From Gari tellinella (taxonomy: Eukaryota; Mollusca; Bivalvia; Cardiida; Psammobiidae), in the NCBI GenBank assembly GCA_922989275.2, contig OV277859.1:87230198-87294197 (forward strand): DNA of 64,000 nt. Reading direction: 5' to 3'. Positions within the stretch are counted from its first letter, which is position 1. Every line of letters starts with the position of its first letter. Positions 42,965 through 52,956 of the stretch are shown here, piece by piece. The notes below the pieces were generated by a model. It was not told the DNA's origin. It was given only the letters and a program-made list of their open reading frames with translations, and searched no databases. The translations under genes were made by a program, and so were the position numbers.

Positions 42965-44086
42965 GCTAGGTTCACACCAACGGCGCTTTGATGGCGCTTT
43001 AAAGCGGCGTGCAAAGCGGCACAAAAGCGTAACAAAGCTTGATTAAAGCGTCAGGGTCGTAATAGATCGTGGGGAAGTTTGGGGTAAAGCGGGACATTCG
43101 GCAAGAGCGCCAAATATTTTTAAACGGTTTAAAAATTTTGGCCGCTCTGTTACGAATTGATTAAAGCGCCTGGAGCGTATCAAAGCTTAACAAAGCTTAA
43201 CAAAGCGTAACAAAGCTCAGCAAAGCTTGACTCAAAGCGTAGGAAAGCTTAACAGAGCTTGGTTCAAAGCGGGGACCCCAGTCTTCACGGTCTGTCACCA
43301 CTTGACACGCTTCGTTAAGATGTCTCAAGATTTGTTACGATTTGGCATGAAGATCTGATACGAGGTCAGACGCTTTCATCAAGATCTGACACGCTTTGAT
43401 ACGCTTTGTTACGTTTTCATGAAGAACTCTCACGCTTTCTCAAGAATTGAGACGCTTTGATCAAGGATTGACACATTTTGTTAGGCTTTGTTACGCTCGG
43501 CAAGCTACCTCGCGCTCTCTCACGATACCAACGCTATGTCTCCATCCCTATAAATAGCGCTGCGACTTGAGTATCACTCATTGCATTGTTTCAGATAGAT
43601 CATGTTCTGGTACATCTGGAACTTCTGGATCTTGTTGTTCTGACATCGTGTTCTGGAGCCAAAATGTAATGATTTTGTGGATCTGCTGCATCTCTATATA
43701 GGCTCTGGATCAAAAGCGGCATGAAATCGGCGATCTTGACATTTTCCAATGCGTAACAGAGCTGAACAGAGCGTATCAATGCACAACAAAGCTTGATAAT
43801 CGTATCATAGCCTGATTTAAAGTGTCACTATCGCATCAAAGCGTAATAAAGCGTAATAAAGCTTATAAAAGCGTGATTTCAAGCGTAGCAAAGCCTGGTC
43901 AAAGCGGGATCAAAGCGTGAGGAACCGTAACAAGTCGGGAAATAACTCGTCCCAAAGCGGCAACCAATTCGTATCAGAGCTTATCAGAGGGTAAGAGATC
44001 GTGATATGTTTGGAAAACTAAACAAAAATGACGACGCTTTGCTCGCTGATTTAAAGCGCGGCATTCGCCGTTGGTGTGAACCTAGC
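42965..44086. mobile_element. 1.12-kb terminal-inverted-repeat element filled with AAAGCGTAAC motifs
   Basis: GCTAGGTTCACACCAACGGC at the left is exactly inverted at the right (44066-44086). Internally, three blocks of degenerate 10-15-bp repeats occur: AAAGCGTAACAAAGC-type on the plus strand at 42995-43275 and 43745-43960, and the reverse form (ACGCTTTGTTACG) at 43300-43520. A unique block at 43540-43740 contains TATAAATA (43550-43557). It is more GC-rich than its surroundings. The immediate flanks TTATAACT and TTATATGA could be a decayed 8-bp target duplication, as made by hAT or P-class elements. No transposase is present. Confidence 0.88.
43578..43646 (-). CDS. 22-codon ORF inside the 1.12-kb element, doubtful
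   Basis: ATG in good context (A at -3) opens MSEQQDPEVPDVPEHDLSET and ends after two more residues. Acidic and proline-rich. It sits in the only unique block of the element and might be the start of a lost longer ORF. Confidence 0.12.
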   Translation of the reverse strand: MSEQQDPEVPDVPEHDLSETMQ

Positions 44087-44129
44087 TTATATGACTTGTT
44101 TAACAAGATAATGGTTCCAGAAAGCCGGG

Positions 44130-44347
44130 GCAAAAACGGTCGTAACTCAAAACTTGAAAATACATTTAATTTCTGATTTCTCTTTCAAACCCTGTCTTGT
44201 GACACCTTTTTGGAATCGTCTTCAACAGTCAATTGCAAAGAGATGTCACAAGACATGATTAGATGGAACAAAATAGATAATGATTGAGACTTTTATAATC
44301 TGACTTACAACAACATTTATCGTACGAAGTTTTATGAAATGGGACCC
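44130..44347. mobile_element. CCCGTTTC MITE with core-3 hairpin, left end lost
   Basis: ACCCTGTCTTGTGACACC, apex GGAATCGTCTTCAACAGTC, TGTCACAAGACATGATTAG and the right end GTACGAAGTTTTATGAAATG. Confidence 0.8.
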
Positions 44348-44596
44348 AGGGGATTTTGGCCAACGAGAATGTGACGATATCGACTGTGTGATTGATCTTG
44401 GTGGCGGGCATCTTTATCAAAAATACTATTATCAAAGTCTATGTATTTGGTAGGTCTTCGTTCTAAATGTGCGAATGATTAAACAAGCTATTTTAAGAAA
44501 AGGGATTCTTTACTCAGAATACTTACACATTTGTGTCCCATTTAACGAACACGTTTACTCTTTGAACCCTAGTCACGTATATATGCGTCATTTGCA

Positions 44597-44678
44597 AACA
44601 GCGTACAGGTGATGAGTATATTTGTCCTATGCTAAGAGTGTATATAGCCCTCTGATCAGGGTCTTCACTGTTTGTCAT
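44597..44678. mobile_element. CAAACAGTGTAGAC element remnant
   Basis: GCAAACAGCGTACAGGTGAT and CCTCTGATCAGGGTCTTCAC are hairpin arms separated by unrelated sequence. Confidence 0.45.
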
Positions 44679-44938
44679 ATTGACATATATTGTAAACATC
44701 AACCCTAAAAGGTCAAATAATGGACTAGACTAAATTGAAAATTAGAATTGTCCATTTGAGGTTTCAGGGAGGAAAGGGTACAACTGTAAGTCTTCATTCG
44801 AGGCTATGACACAGAACCCACTCTGAATAATTCCACAAGTGTGGGAGAGATAATGGGAAGGGTATCTTCAAGGCAGCAAAAACCACTTCAGACAAATACC
44901 AGATTAGTCTTCGGTAATAGGGATTTAACCCGTTCATG

Positions 44939-45413
44939 GTCAAATTTGTCGTGAGATTTTAACCCCTTCATCGCCATATTGCCGTCTGCTTCAATATTGC
45001 TGCCTGCAATATCGTTTCAAAGTTATATTTAATGTAGTAAAACTGACGTAATTTCAAAACAAGTGGCAAACAGGTTTGTTCCTGATCAGATACCGCGTTA
45101 CGCGGCGTCTGATCTGGATTCAAGCTGTTTGCAATGAAAGTTAAGTCTTAATTTTCCCTCCTATAAGAACCCATTCCGAACAACACATGCAATCTTTGTC
45201 TCCCATTTTGGTGTTGTTGTAGAGAGGGGGCACAGTATATACCATTTTCACGTGGCTATGGATGCATGCATAAATAGTGTCTCTCCAAGTTGAAAGTATC
45301 GGACAATAACGATATAATACGGAACTTCTCTTATCACCCCTAAAACCAAAAGTGAATTAATTTATCCTTGCCAAAGGTTATCTCCGCCCTGCCAGTTAAA
45401 AAAAATCGGCCTA
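44939..45413. mobile_element. Chimeric element: TTAA/core-1 left half joined to TAGRCCGATTT right half
   Basis: The left 150 bp after TTAA (44935-44938) match the TTAA/core-1 family (GTCGTGAGATTTTAACCCC, GTCTGCTTCAATATTGCTG, GTGGCAAACAGG). From the apex GCGTTACGCGGCGTCTGATC at about 45095 onward the sequence instead follows the CAGTGTTCCC and TAGRCCG families (GGATTCAAGCTGTTTGC, GTTGTAGAGAGGGGGCAC, then CACGTGG..CCGCCCTGCC..CGGCCTA). The two terminal ends therefore belong to different transposons. Confidence 0.85.
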
Positions 45414-45742
45414 AACATTATGTCGTTCACAACAGTAAATGACTATTACCAGCCTGACTTCAGTTTCTTCAGATTTAGTGTCAGGCAGGACACAGATTGT
45501 AATTGTAAAGTTTATTGCACAGTGAAATCCCCAATTATATTACCACTCAAAACAAGAGTCCTTATTCTTAGAAACTGTTTACTTTCATCTGGCTTCAAGC
45601 ATCTATCGGCTTGAAATTGATTAATACCGGTGTATATGGATAGATCTAATCTATAATACCTCAGAATTCAGATTTAGAAAAACCTAACAATACAATGTTG
45701 ATTTTCTGCAGAGTTGATGTAAAACATTATCATACGTTCGTA

Positions 45743-46261
45743 TAGACCGATTTATTTCACCTGACAGGGCGGAGCTTACCTTCGGCATAGATAAACTAAT
45801 TTACATTTGATTTTAGGGGTGAAAGGTACAGTTCCCTAATTATATCGTTATTGTCCGATTCTTTCAACATGGAGAAACACAATTTATGCATGCAGCCATG
45901 TCAACATGAAAAGGGTAAATACAGTGATACCTCTCTACAACAACACTCAATGTGAGACAAAAAGTACGTGTGTTGTTCGGAGGGAGTTGTTATAGGGAGG
46001 GGAAATTTAGACTTTGCTTACATTCGCAAACATTCGCGATACGCGGCGTCTAATCTGGATTCAAGCTGTTTGTTACTCGCCATTATATTCATTCTGTCAA
46101 AATGTCCACTAACATGTAACGTTGAGAAAAAACGACAGACGACAACGGTAAATTCCGATAATAAAACGAACGTGCTGCCGCCCCCAAAGTTGAAATGCAA
46201 AGGTCCGCCCCTAATGTTAAAATGCAAAGGTTCGCCCTGCCAGGTCAATACAATCGGCCTA
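45743..46261 (-). mobile_element. TAGRCCGATTT element, complete, with captured core-1 MITE half
   Basis: TAGACCGATTTATTTCACCT at the left is inverted at the right (GGTCAATACAATCGGCCTA), with TA on both sides (45741-45742 and 46262-46263). About 519 bp. Inside is half of a CAGTGTTCCC-type MITE with its core-1 apex. It lies in inverted orientation to the chimeric copy at 44939-45413. Confidence 0.85.
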
Positions 46262-46484
46262 TACAACTAATCTACAGAAGTCATATTTTGTTTACAATAT
46301 AGAAGTTGTTATTCTTCCCCCATTTTGGGCGCCATATGATCATTTTATGTGTTTTGCGGTGCCGTAAAATACAACCCAATCAAACAAATAATATTTCCAG
46401 TTTAAACCCAAACGCATTGCAACTTAATGTACTAAATGACAACATTTTCAAAAGTGTGATTTTCAATGTATTTCAATGTAAGTT

Positions 46485-46540
46485 GAAAACAATTTGGAGC
46501 CTGATCAGACACAGGGTAACAGTCAAAACTGGTTGCAATT
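46485..46540. mobile_element. Core-1 hairpin trace
   Basis: AACAATTTGGAGCCTGATCA, GACACAGGGTAACAGTC and AACTGGTTGC: a CAGTGGAGAA-family core with lost arms. Confidence 0.4.
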
Positions 46541-46570
46541 GATATACTTGTTTAAGCCTAAACGTGTTAA

Positions 46571-46814
46571 CCCATTTCCTCATTAATACGCCTTTTTACG
46601 CCTCTAAATTATTCCTCCACTGAACAAAATAGTTCCAGTTTATACAATCATAAATAAGTATCTTACAAAATATTTTCTTTATTCTAGCAGATGGAAGCTT
46701 AAAACAGTCTGAAAGTAAAGCAGAATGTGCCTTAAGGCACTTTCTGCTTTACTTTCAACCTGCTTTAAGTGGTCACATATCTTCAAAACTAGAAATAGGC
46801 TATGGGGTATTGGG
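46571..46814 (-). mobile_element. TTAA/core-2 MITE, complete
   Basis: 244 bp, TTAA at 46567-46570 and 46815-46818, apex AATGTGCCTTAAGGCACTTT, close to a perfect palindrome. Confidence 0.92.
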
Positions 46815-46818
46815 TTAA

Positions 46819-47470
46819 TTGTGAAAGAATAGCGTGTTCTCCCCTGCAGTATTATATACAAACCTTCCGTAAGTCAAAATAACCCTTTACTGCTAGTATT
46901 TAATGTTTATGGCATCTTTATGTCCGGAAAAGATGTTACGCAACGTTCCGTTCGGAGCTTTCTTTATAACCTGCATCAAGCAACCAGTTGCTAACATCTC
47001 TTACTATCATGTGGCTGTAAAGGGTAAAAAGACTGCACTACATGCGAGCTTGTTAAAATAACGAATTGCTTTAACAATAGGTTTTGAAATGTCAACAACA
47101 TTTCAAACGTCACTGATTTAAAATTGCCTTCCTACCATTGCAATCCGCTTACAAATTACAATTTGAAATCTGACTTGAAGATACACATTATTTGTCTAAA
47201 ATTACTAACCATGGATTATGCGTGAAAGGTAATGTTCCTCATCTCAATTTGGTTTTCAATCTGAGTATGCAGCGCCTTTAGCAACAAAATCAATTAGTTT
47301 TTATCAATTTGCTGTTTTGTTGGATACTATTCTGCTGCTGCTGTTTATATTTGCTTGATAACCCGATTACCTTTAAAATGGAGTCTACGGCGTGTATTCA
47401 ATACCAAAGAAATCTCGATGACTTTTGTCACCGAATGATTTTGTTAGTAAAACCCAAATAGCAAATGACC
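46819..47470. other. Little recognised
   Basis: A core-2-variant trace (TTCGGAGCTTTCTTTATAAC) near 46950; otherwise AT-rich. Confidence 0.35.
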
Positions 47471-48000
47471 TCCTGAGCAAAGCTCATGGGTGAACTTCTG
47501 TGATACTTGAATGTCCGGCGTCCGTAGGGCATGTTTCGTCAATCTTAGTTTTTTGCACTCTAGAGGGAATAAGATCTTAAAATGTGCAATTATTTTTAAA
47601 ATCGGAATATTATGGCAATAGTTATCTGCCCTTGAGTTATTTAGACATGCTAGAAAAGGCTTGCACTTATTTAGACCTGCTAGAAAAGGCTTACACACAA
47701 AGAAAAGAAGTATAAGTTCCTGAAAGAGTACCATTACTGTTGAAATCGGATTGTTTTGTCAAGCGTTATTTGCCCTTGATGAGCTCGGATATGTAAGAAA
47801 ATGCTTTATTTAATCTTGTTTATACTTTATTTTTCACAAATTTGAATGGATATTGATTTAACTTTGTCAGATGGTTGTGTTCAAAGTTATCTGTCGTTGA
47901 TGTACTTAGCTATACTATAATATATCATATTCCAATATTGTTCGCACTCTAGTGTCAACAAATTTGAATGGATTTTGATTATGTGTGAAACTCGAAGGGA
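47471..48000 (+). repeat. CTGAGCAAAGCTCATGGGTGA interspersed repeat
   Basis: It opens GAGCAAAGCTCATGGGTGAA then CTTGAATGTCCGGCGTCC and TTTTTTGCACTCTAGAGGG, an arrangement typical of a repeat family widespread in bivalves. ACAAATTTGAATGGAT..TTGAT occurs twice (about 47838 and 47960), and CTTATTTAGAC.TGCTAGAAA twice near 47640-47690. Frames in it are not conserved. Confidence 0.65.
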
Positions 48001-48510
48001 AAACTGTCAGGTTCAATTACAACAACCATGAGTTCAGTAAAGAAACCGATGGCCGTCGATGCCAATCGATTGAGAGTTGGCTACCGGTCTGAAATACAGT
48101 TTTCTCAATTGTATTCTGCACGTTGCACACGGGGCGCAAACTGCTTACCTAAGCCACAAACAGTGGAAATTGAACATGCTACAGTGTCTTTAATCCCCTC
48201 TTGCGAATATATATATAATATCTTTATTTCAGTCTCATCATGGTTCATATACATACATACATACATACATTTAGTCATAAAACAACATTAACCATGCCAT
48301 TCAAATAAGAATAATAAGAGACTATTAAGTAGTTATCACAGCAAACAACTATCTGAATATCATATTTCATATATCAGCATTTCAATACAAAAAACATAAA
48401 CTAGAACCATGTAGATAGTGCTAATCTCAAAGTTAAGACCTGCCATAAAATCTGACATTCAAAAAATGCATTAATATGCCTTATTAAGAAATGTTAGTAA
48501 ACTATAATGG
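48001..48510. other. No gene recognised; short (CATA) run
   Basis: An 87-codon frame (48028-48291, starting MSSVKKPMAVDANRLRVGYR) has no family I can name. It ends in a (CATA)n tract near 48250-48275. Confidence 0.3.
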
Positions 48511-48895
48511 TGTAACGTACGTGGTACGTTGGTACAGTGGAGAATCTGTTATTCTTTCCCGATAAACGCGTTTACGCGAAAACTATTTTTTCTTTTACAA
48601 ACAGTTTGGAGCCAGATCAGACGCCGGGTAGCCCGGCGTCTGATCAGGCTCCAAACTGTTTGCCACCAAGATAAACATGAAATATCAGAATTGTCCAAAA
48701 GTTGTTCTTTTCTACGTTTTAGTGCTTTGCGTTTGCGTACGTTTGCGTTTAAACGGGAAAGAATAACAGATTATCCACTGTATATGCAAATGAGGCTTCC
48801 CAAACCGTTGTATGTTGGGAAGTGAGTCAATTATATAGTGCAACAAAAATCTCTTGATGTGAGCTTAAGCTTTGCATCGACTGGGTTTGTTGTTG
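48511..48895 (+). repeat. Left copy of a 137-bp direct repeat, split by a MITE
   Basis: After removing the MITE at 48535-48780 and one TA, it aligns with 50590-50727 nearly base for base, including GCAAATGAGGCTTCCCAAAC and GATGTGAGCTTAAGCTTTGC. The two copies bracket the retrotransposon remnant. Confidence 0.9.
48535..48780 (+). mobile_element. CAGTGGAGAA MITE with a proven empty site
   Basis: The right direct repeat at 50612-50613 shows the uninterrupted target GTTGGTATATGC. Here the element splits it as GGTA-CAGTGG..CCACTG-TATATGC. This fixes the element at 246 bp and the target duplication as TA. The core hairpin is GATCAGACGCCGGGTAGCCC and its mirror. Confidence 0.97.
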
Positions 48896-48957
48896 CTGTT
48901 GATATTTGCTATAATTATTCCATTAAATGGTGATACATGTACAATCCCCAAAAATGA

Positions 48958-50060
48958 TCTGCAGTAGTTTATAATGAATCAAAGTACTATTTTAAGTCCA
49001 GGCGCAGAACTTGGCAGTTAGGTCGTGAAACCATTGGAATTAATTCTAATAAGTATCTAAACCTCTCCGAGAACGTTAATATAGCATGCAATAAAATGCG
49101 AAAATCGCTCCTTGGATTGATCAATGTAGGGTTACTTGATTCAGGGCTTCATCCGGCCACTTCCTTTAAGATATGCAGGTATGTTGTCTTACCCCGTGCA
49201 CTATATGGATGTGAACTTTGGTCTGAGATCTCGTTAGGCAACTCAAAGCAGTTAGAGAAAGCACATATATTCTGTGTAAAATATATCCAGCACATTCCTG
49301 CTTATTGTAGAACGGACATTTGCCTTAATCTTATAGGGTCAAGGCCACTGGAGTTTGAAATAGACCTAAGAAATCTTAACTTTGTAGGCCAGCTTTGTAG
49401 ACTAACCACAAGCAATGTCTCCAATGGAATATTTACATATAGACTTGTCTCGTTTTACGACAATGCATGTAGCGTGAATCAGTTAGGCTTCATTCCAGAG
49501 GCTTCTCGCGTGCTTAAAAAGTACTCTCTTGAACATGTCCTAACTCAATTTAAAGAAACAGGAGAGTTTCCTTCGAAATTCTCTTGGAATATGAAAATAA
49601 AAAAATGTGTTAACGCTAAAGCCGAGGCAGACTGGTATTCGCGCACGAGCGTTGATGCCACATTCCTGAACTTTAGTATAATAAAACCTATACTGGCAAA
49701 TATTTCTGAACTATGGCAATTGAGTAGACAGGTACATGTACCATCCAGGGCTGGGCAATGCAGAAACTGTATCAAGGTCATATGTAATTTGTTCAGCGAA
49801 CGCTGTATTCGCTGTGAGGCAACTGTTGACAATCTCATACAGCATATATTTTGCATATGTAAACATTCACTTTCTGTTCGAGTGAATTATATGCACTGAT
49901 CATGCAGTACTGGGGAACGCATGTGTTTCATCAATACCTACGGCTTGAGACATGTCTAAAAGTTGTATCACTTCTTACTGGCTTAAGACCAGTAGTTGAA
50001 AACAACCGTAGAAATCATATCTTCTTAAAAGGCTCTGTAAAATTACTAAGTGATATATGA
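48958..50060 (+). pseudogene. Non-LTR retrotransposon ORF2 C-terminal remnant
   Basis: The first open segment runs to the TAA at 49897-49899; its ATG-initiated part at 49096 is 267 codons. It carries text typical of the region behind the reverse-transcriptase fingers/palm: RRRTWQLGRETIGINSNKYL just upstream of the ATG, CRYVVLPRALYGCELW at residues 27-42, then YCRTDICLNLIGSRPLEFEI near residue 70. A cysteine-histidine knuckle follows: CRNC near residue 223 and CIRC with QHIFCIC near residues 238-257. A frameshift near 49885 moves the rest into another frame, where FHQYLRLETCLKVVSLLTGL continues to TGA at 50058-50060. The catalytic YADD part is absent, so this is a 5'-truncated dead copy. Jockey/CR1-type is likely; the exact clade is not determined. 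Confidence 0.85.
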
Positions 50061-50269
50061 AGCTTTGTTTCGAACCCGATATGGTGACTAAATATAAACT
50101 TAACCAACTGCTACTTGAGTGCCAATACTTCACTCACAATCATACTTCTTGATAGTTTATAGTTGGTATTTCTGTGTTCTGTCTATAATTTAGGCCTCTC
50201 ATTGTCATATTCTGTAAACAAATGTCGTCGGCATTATTTCTTAAATTAAGAAATCGGGCATTTGATTGC

Positions 50270-50370
50270 AGAAGCATGAGACAAGTGACAAGCAGTTTGG
50301 ATCCTGGGCAGACGCCGCCTTATCTGGTGCTTTTCAGGATCCAAATTGTTTGCAAATAATCATTGTATAG
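50270..50370 (-). mobile_element. Decayed core-1 MITE in the retrotransposon 3' region
   Basis: GTGACAAGCAGTTTGGATCC, GGCAGACGCCGCC and CAGGATCCAAATTGTTTGC. The hairpin apex is changed. GTCGTCGGCATTATTTCTTA upstream (about 50220) belongs to the CCCCTTCAC type. Confidence 0.65.
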
Positions 50371-50377
50371 TTTATTC

Positions 50378-50406
50378 ATTCATTCATTCATTCGATTCGA
50401 TTCGAT
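50378..50406 (+). repeat. (TTCA)n/(TTCGA)n simple repeat
   Basis: A run of TTCA followed by TTCGA units. Confidence 0.9.
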
Positions 50407-50589
50407 AGATTCGCGCATTCATAATCCATTCTTTAATTCTTTTCTTATTGTTTCTTATTCATTTGTTCAGTAATTCCTATATGCTAAGTTGATAACTTTG
50501 CACTGTGTATATCTGACTGTATGTTTTCTTGTTTATTTCTCTCTTATATTTTCATCATGTATGGTGGTAAAATAAAAACAAACAAGTTA

Positions 50590-50727
50590 TGTAACTTACG
50601 TGGTACGTTGGTATATGCAAATGAGGCTTCCCAAACCGTTGTATGTTGGGAAGTGAGTCAATTTTATAGCGCAACAAACATCTCTTGATGTGAGCTTAAG
50701 CTTTGCATCGACTGGGAATGTTGTTGT
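50590..50727 (+). repeat. Right copy of the 137-bp direct repeat
   Basis: It follows an A-rich tail (GTAAAATAAAAACAAACAAG) that could be the 3' end of the retrotransposon. Uninterrupted partner of 48511-48895. Confidence 0.9.
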
Positions 50728-50858
50728 CTCTCGGTTTTCACGTTACAATGGGTTTACCTTTTAGATAAAAACGAAATGTATCCTACACTGGGTTTGTACA
50801 TAGATACAGATACACAAGGCCAAGGTCAGTTAACTCTATTTTTAGAATCTGCATCTGG

Positions 50859-51092
50859 GGCCGTATAATGAAACGTCGTACGACAAATGTTGTAATAAGA
50901 TCGATTCTAACATTCTCAAATATTATTACTTTCTCTGTCTAACCCTGTCCTGTAACATCACTTTGGAATCGTCTTGAAAAGACGACGATTCCAAAGTGAT
51001 GTCAAAAGGCAGTATTAGATGCAGAAATTAGATGTATTTTAAAGTTTTGACTTACGACAGCTTTTGTCGTACTACGTTTCGTATAGACGGGC
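50859..51092. mobile_element. CCCGTTTC-related MITE with core-3 hairpin
   Basis: GGGGCCGTATAATGAAACGT / CTACGTTTCGTATAGACGGG ends. The apex GGAATCGTCTTGAAAAGACG carries a duplicated ACG. Hairpin shoulders are CTAACCCTGTCC and GGCAGTATTAG. Confidence 0.85.
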
Positions 51093-51167
51093 ACCAGTAG
51101 CGTGTTCAGTTACCACTGTTTACTGTTTAGGTTAGCAGTTCGTGCATCGTGTGCAGCGTGCAGAGTA

Positions 51168-51397
51168 CAGTAGAGAAAACGTTTTCTTTCCAAATAACCG
51201 CGTTTGCGCTTAAACTGTTATTTTAATTGCAAACAATTTGGAGCCAGATCAGACGCCGGGTAACCCGGCGTCTGATCAAGCTCCAAAATGTTTGCCACTC
51301 AGATTAAAACTGGTAGAATTGTTGAAAAGTTGTCATTTTCTATATTCTTTTGCAATGCGTTTTGCGTTTGAACTGAAGAAAAGCGTTTTCTCCGCTG
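51168..51397 (+). mobile_element. CAGTGGAGAA-type MITE
   Basis: TA, then CAGTAGAGAAAACGTTTTC, hairpin GAGCCAGATCAGACGCCGGG / CCCGGCGTCTGATCAAGCTC, ending TTTTCTCCGCTG then TA. Confidence 0.92.
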
Positions 51398-52065
51398 TAT
51401 TTCAGACTGGTATCCGACACAATCGATGGCCATCGACGGCCATCGCTTTCTTTACTGAACTCATTGATGGTCTTGGATATGGGAGCTTCATGCGTGTCTC
51501 CTATAGTGTAAACGAGTAGAGAAACAATTTTAAGGAAGACAAACGAGCCTGAGAAAGTTCGCAAGCAAATTGTCAGCAGCAGAAAAAAAGTCAAAGAAAA
51601 GAATCAACTCAGGGATGTAAACGATTTTAACAGTGATGCAGAGATTGTTTAGCTGCTTATTAGTCTGGTAAAATAATTTCGGAGCGTGTGTTTATCTACT
51701 ACTGGTCGAACATTCAATCTAACACCCGGGTTTTTCTCTAAAACATACTTCTTATACTCCATAAATAGACATAAACACTGCCATAATCAACAACAGGTGG
51801 GTTTGCAAACAGTCTGACTTAATCAACCGCCAAGAGATGCGACATCTAATCATTCCAATAACTTTTCAGTCAGTTTGCATTACGTCTAGCTTTGAAAGAA
51901 TAGTACAGACCACATGGCGCTGTCTAGACTAATGACAATGTTGCACTTGTTCTCGTCTTTATTGTCAGAATTGTGATAACAATATTACATTATTTGGGTT
52001 CTATCTCAAAGTACTGCTTTTATGTTCATTAGCTAGAGATAATTCAATAGGACATGCTCAAGGTT
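51398..52065. other. No gene recognised
   Basis: Contains a core-1 trace near 51795 (GGTTTGCAAACAGTCTGAC); otherwise plain. Confidence 0.35.
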
Positions 52066-52069
52066 TTAA

Positions 52070-52278
52070 GCCCTTCACTGCTTTACCCCGAGCACAACAG
52101 TTTTTTGCAAACAGTTTGGATCCTGATCAGACGCCGCGTTACGCGGCGTCTGATCAGGATCCAAACTGTTTGACAATCATTTCAATATTTCTTCAGTCAA
52201 AAAAGTAAAAATTAAAATTTAAGAAATGAAAGCAGACGACAATTGTTTCAAATTGACGACGTCACGGCAGTGAGGGGG
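52070..52278 (+). mobile_element. CCCCTTCAC-type TTAA MITE with a perfect 65-bp core-1 palindrome
   Basis: TTAA at 52066-52069 and 52279-52282. The core at about 52107-52171 is a perfect palindrome: GGATCCTGATCAGACGCC, apex GCGTTACGC, then the exact complement. It serves as the reference copy for this family. Confidence 0.95.
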
Positions 52279-52390
52279 TTAATCAGTACGGAAAGTTACT
52301 TTATCAGAATGGTTCATAAAATAACGTGTGTTCAGCGGGTAATCGTTCTAGATACAAAGATATTTAACTGTTCTCTCTTCATTCCTAGAC

Positions 52391-52950
52391 AACAGCAAAC
52401 AGCGTAGACCCTGATGAGACGCCACAGTTTATAGAGTATTATCTGGGTATGAAACATTTGCTATTTTATTTCAAATCATTTGATGTATGGACAAAATACT
52501 GCAAATAAAAAGAAATACCGAAAAGTCCTTCGATTCTGTATTACTTTTTCCCAGTGCCCTAACATTAACTTTCGTTCGAGTGACCATTTATAACAGATTT
52601 CAATATCGACAAATATACTATATTAGTAGAATTCTATTATTTTCAATCGTATAGACAGCGAAGAAGTCGTTAACCTGCCCAATAAACGCACCCACGTTAA
52701 TACTATCATTCTAACGCAAACAAATTGAAGCGAGGTCAGTCTCCTCCGGTATACCATGTACTAAAGGAACATTGGGAAAAGTAAACAAAATAGCCGAAAC
52801 GTTGGTAATTTAGTCGCTTAAATGTTTGTTCTTATTTGTTCTACTGTCAGTCGTTGATAAACAGTTCATTCTGCCTTCCACTCATATTGCTTTTAATTTC
52901 AACCTTTCGTAAGAGATGGAGATTTCTTTACATATACTGAGAATGTCAGA
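52391..52950. other. Core-1-like traces, otherwise blank
   Basis: GCAAACAGCGTAGACCCTGA at 52394 is a remnant of the CAAACAGTGTAGAC family. AACCTGCCCAATAAACGCAC near 52675 is a CAGTGGAGAA-family trace. Confidence 0.4.
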
Positions 52951-52956
52951 CAGTTA

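Noticed and set aside
48028..48291. 87-codon ORF as a gene
   Set aside because: It ends in a simple (CATA) repeat, and no homology or splice signals could be recognised by eye.
49545..49856. 103-codon minus ORF in the retrotransposon remnant
   Set aside because: Antisense to the reverse-transcriptase C-terminal remnant, which has clear family text on the plus strand.
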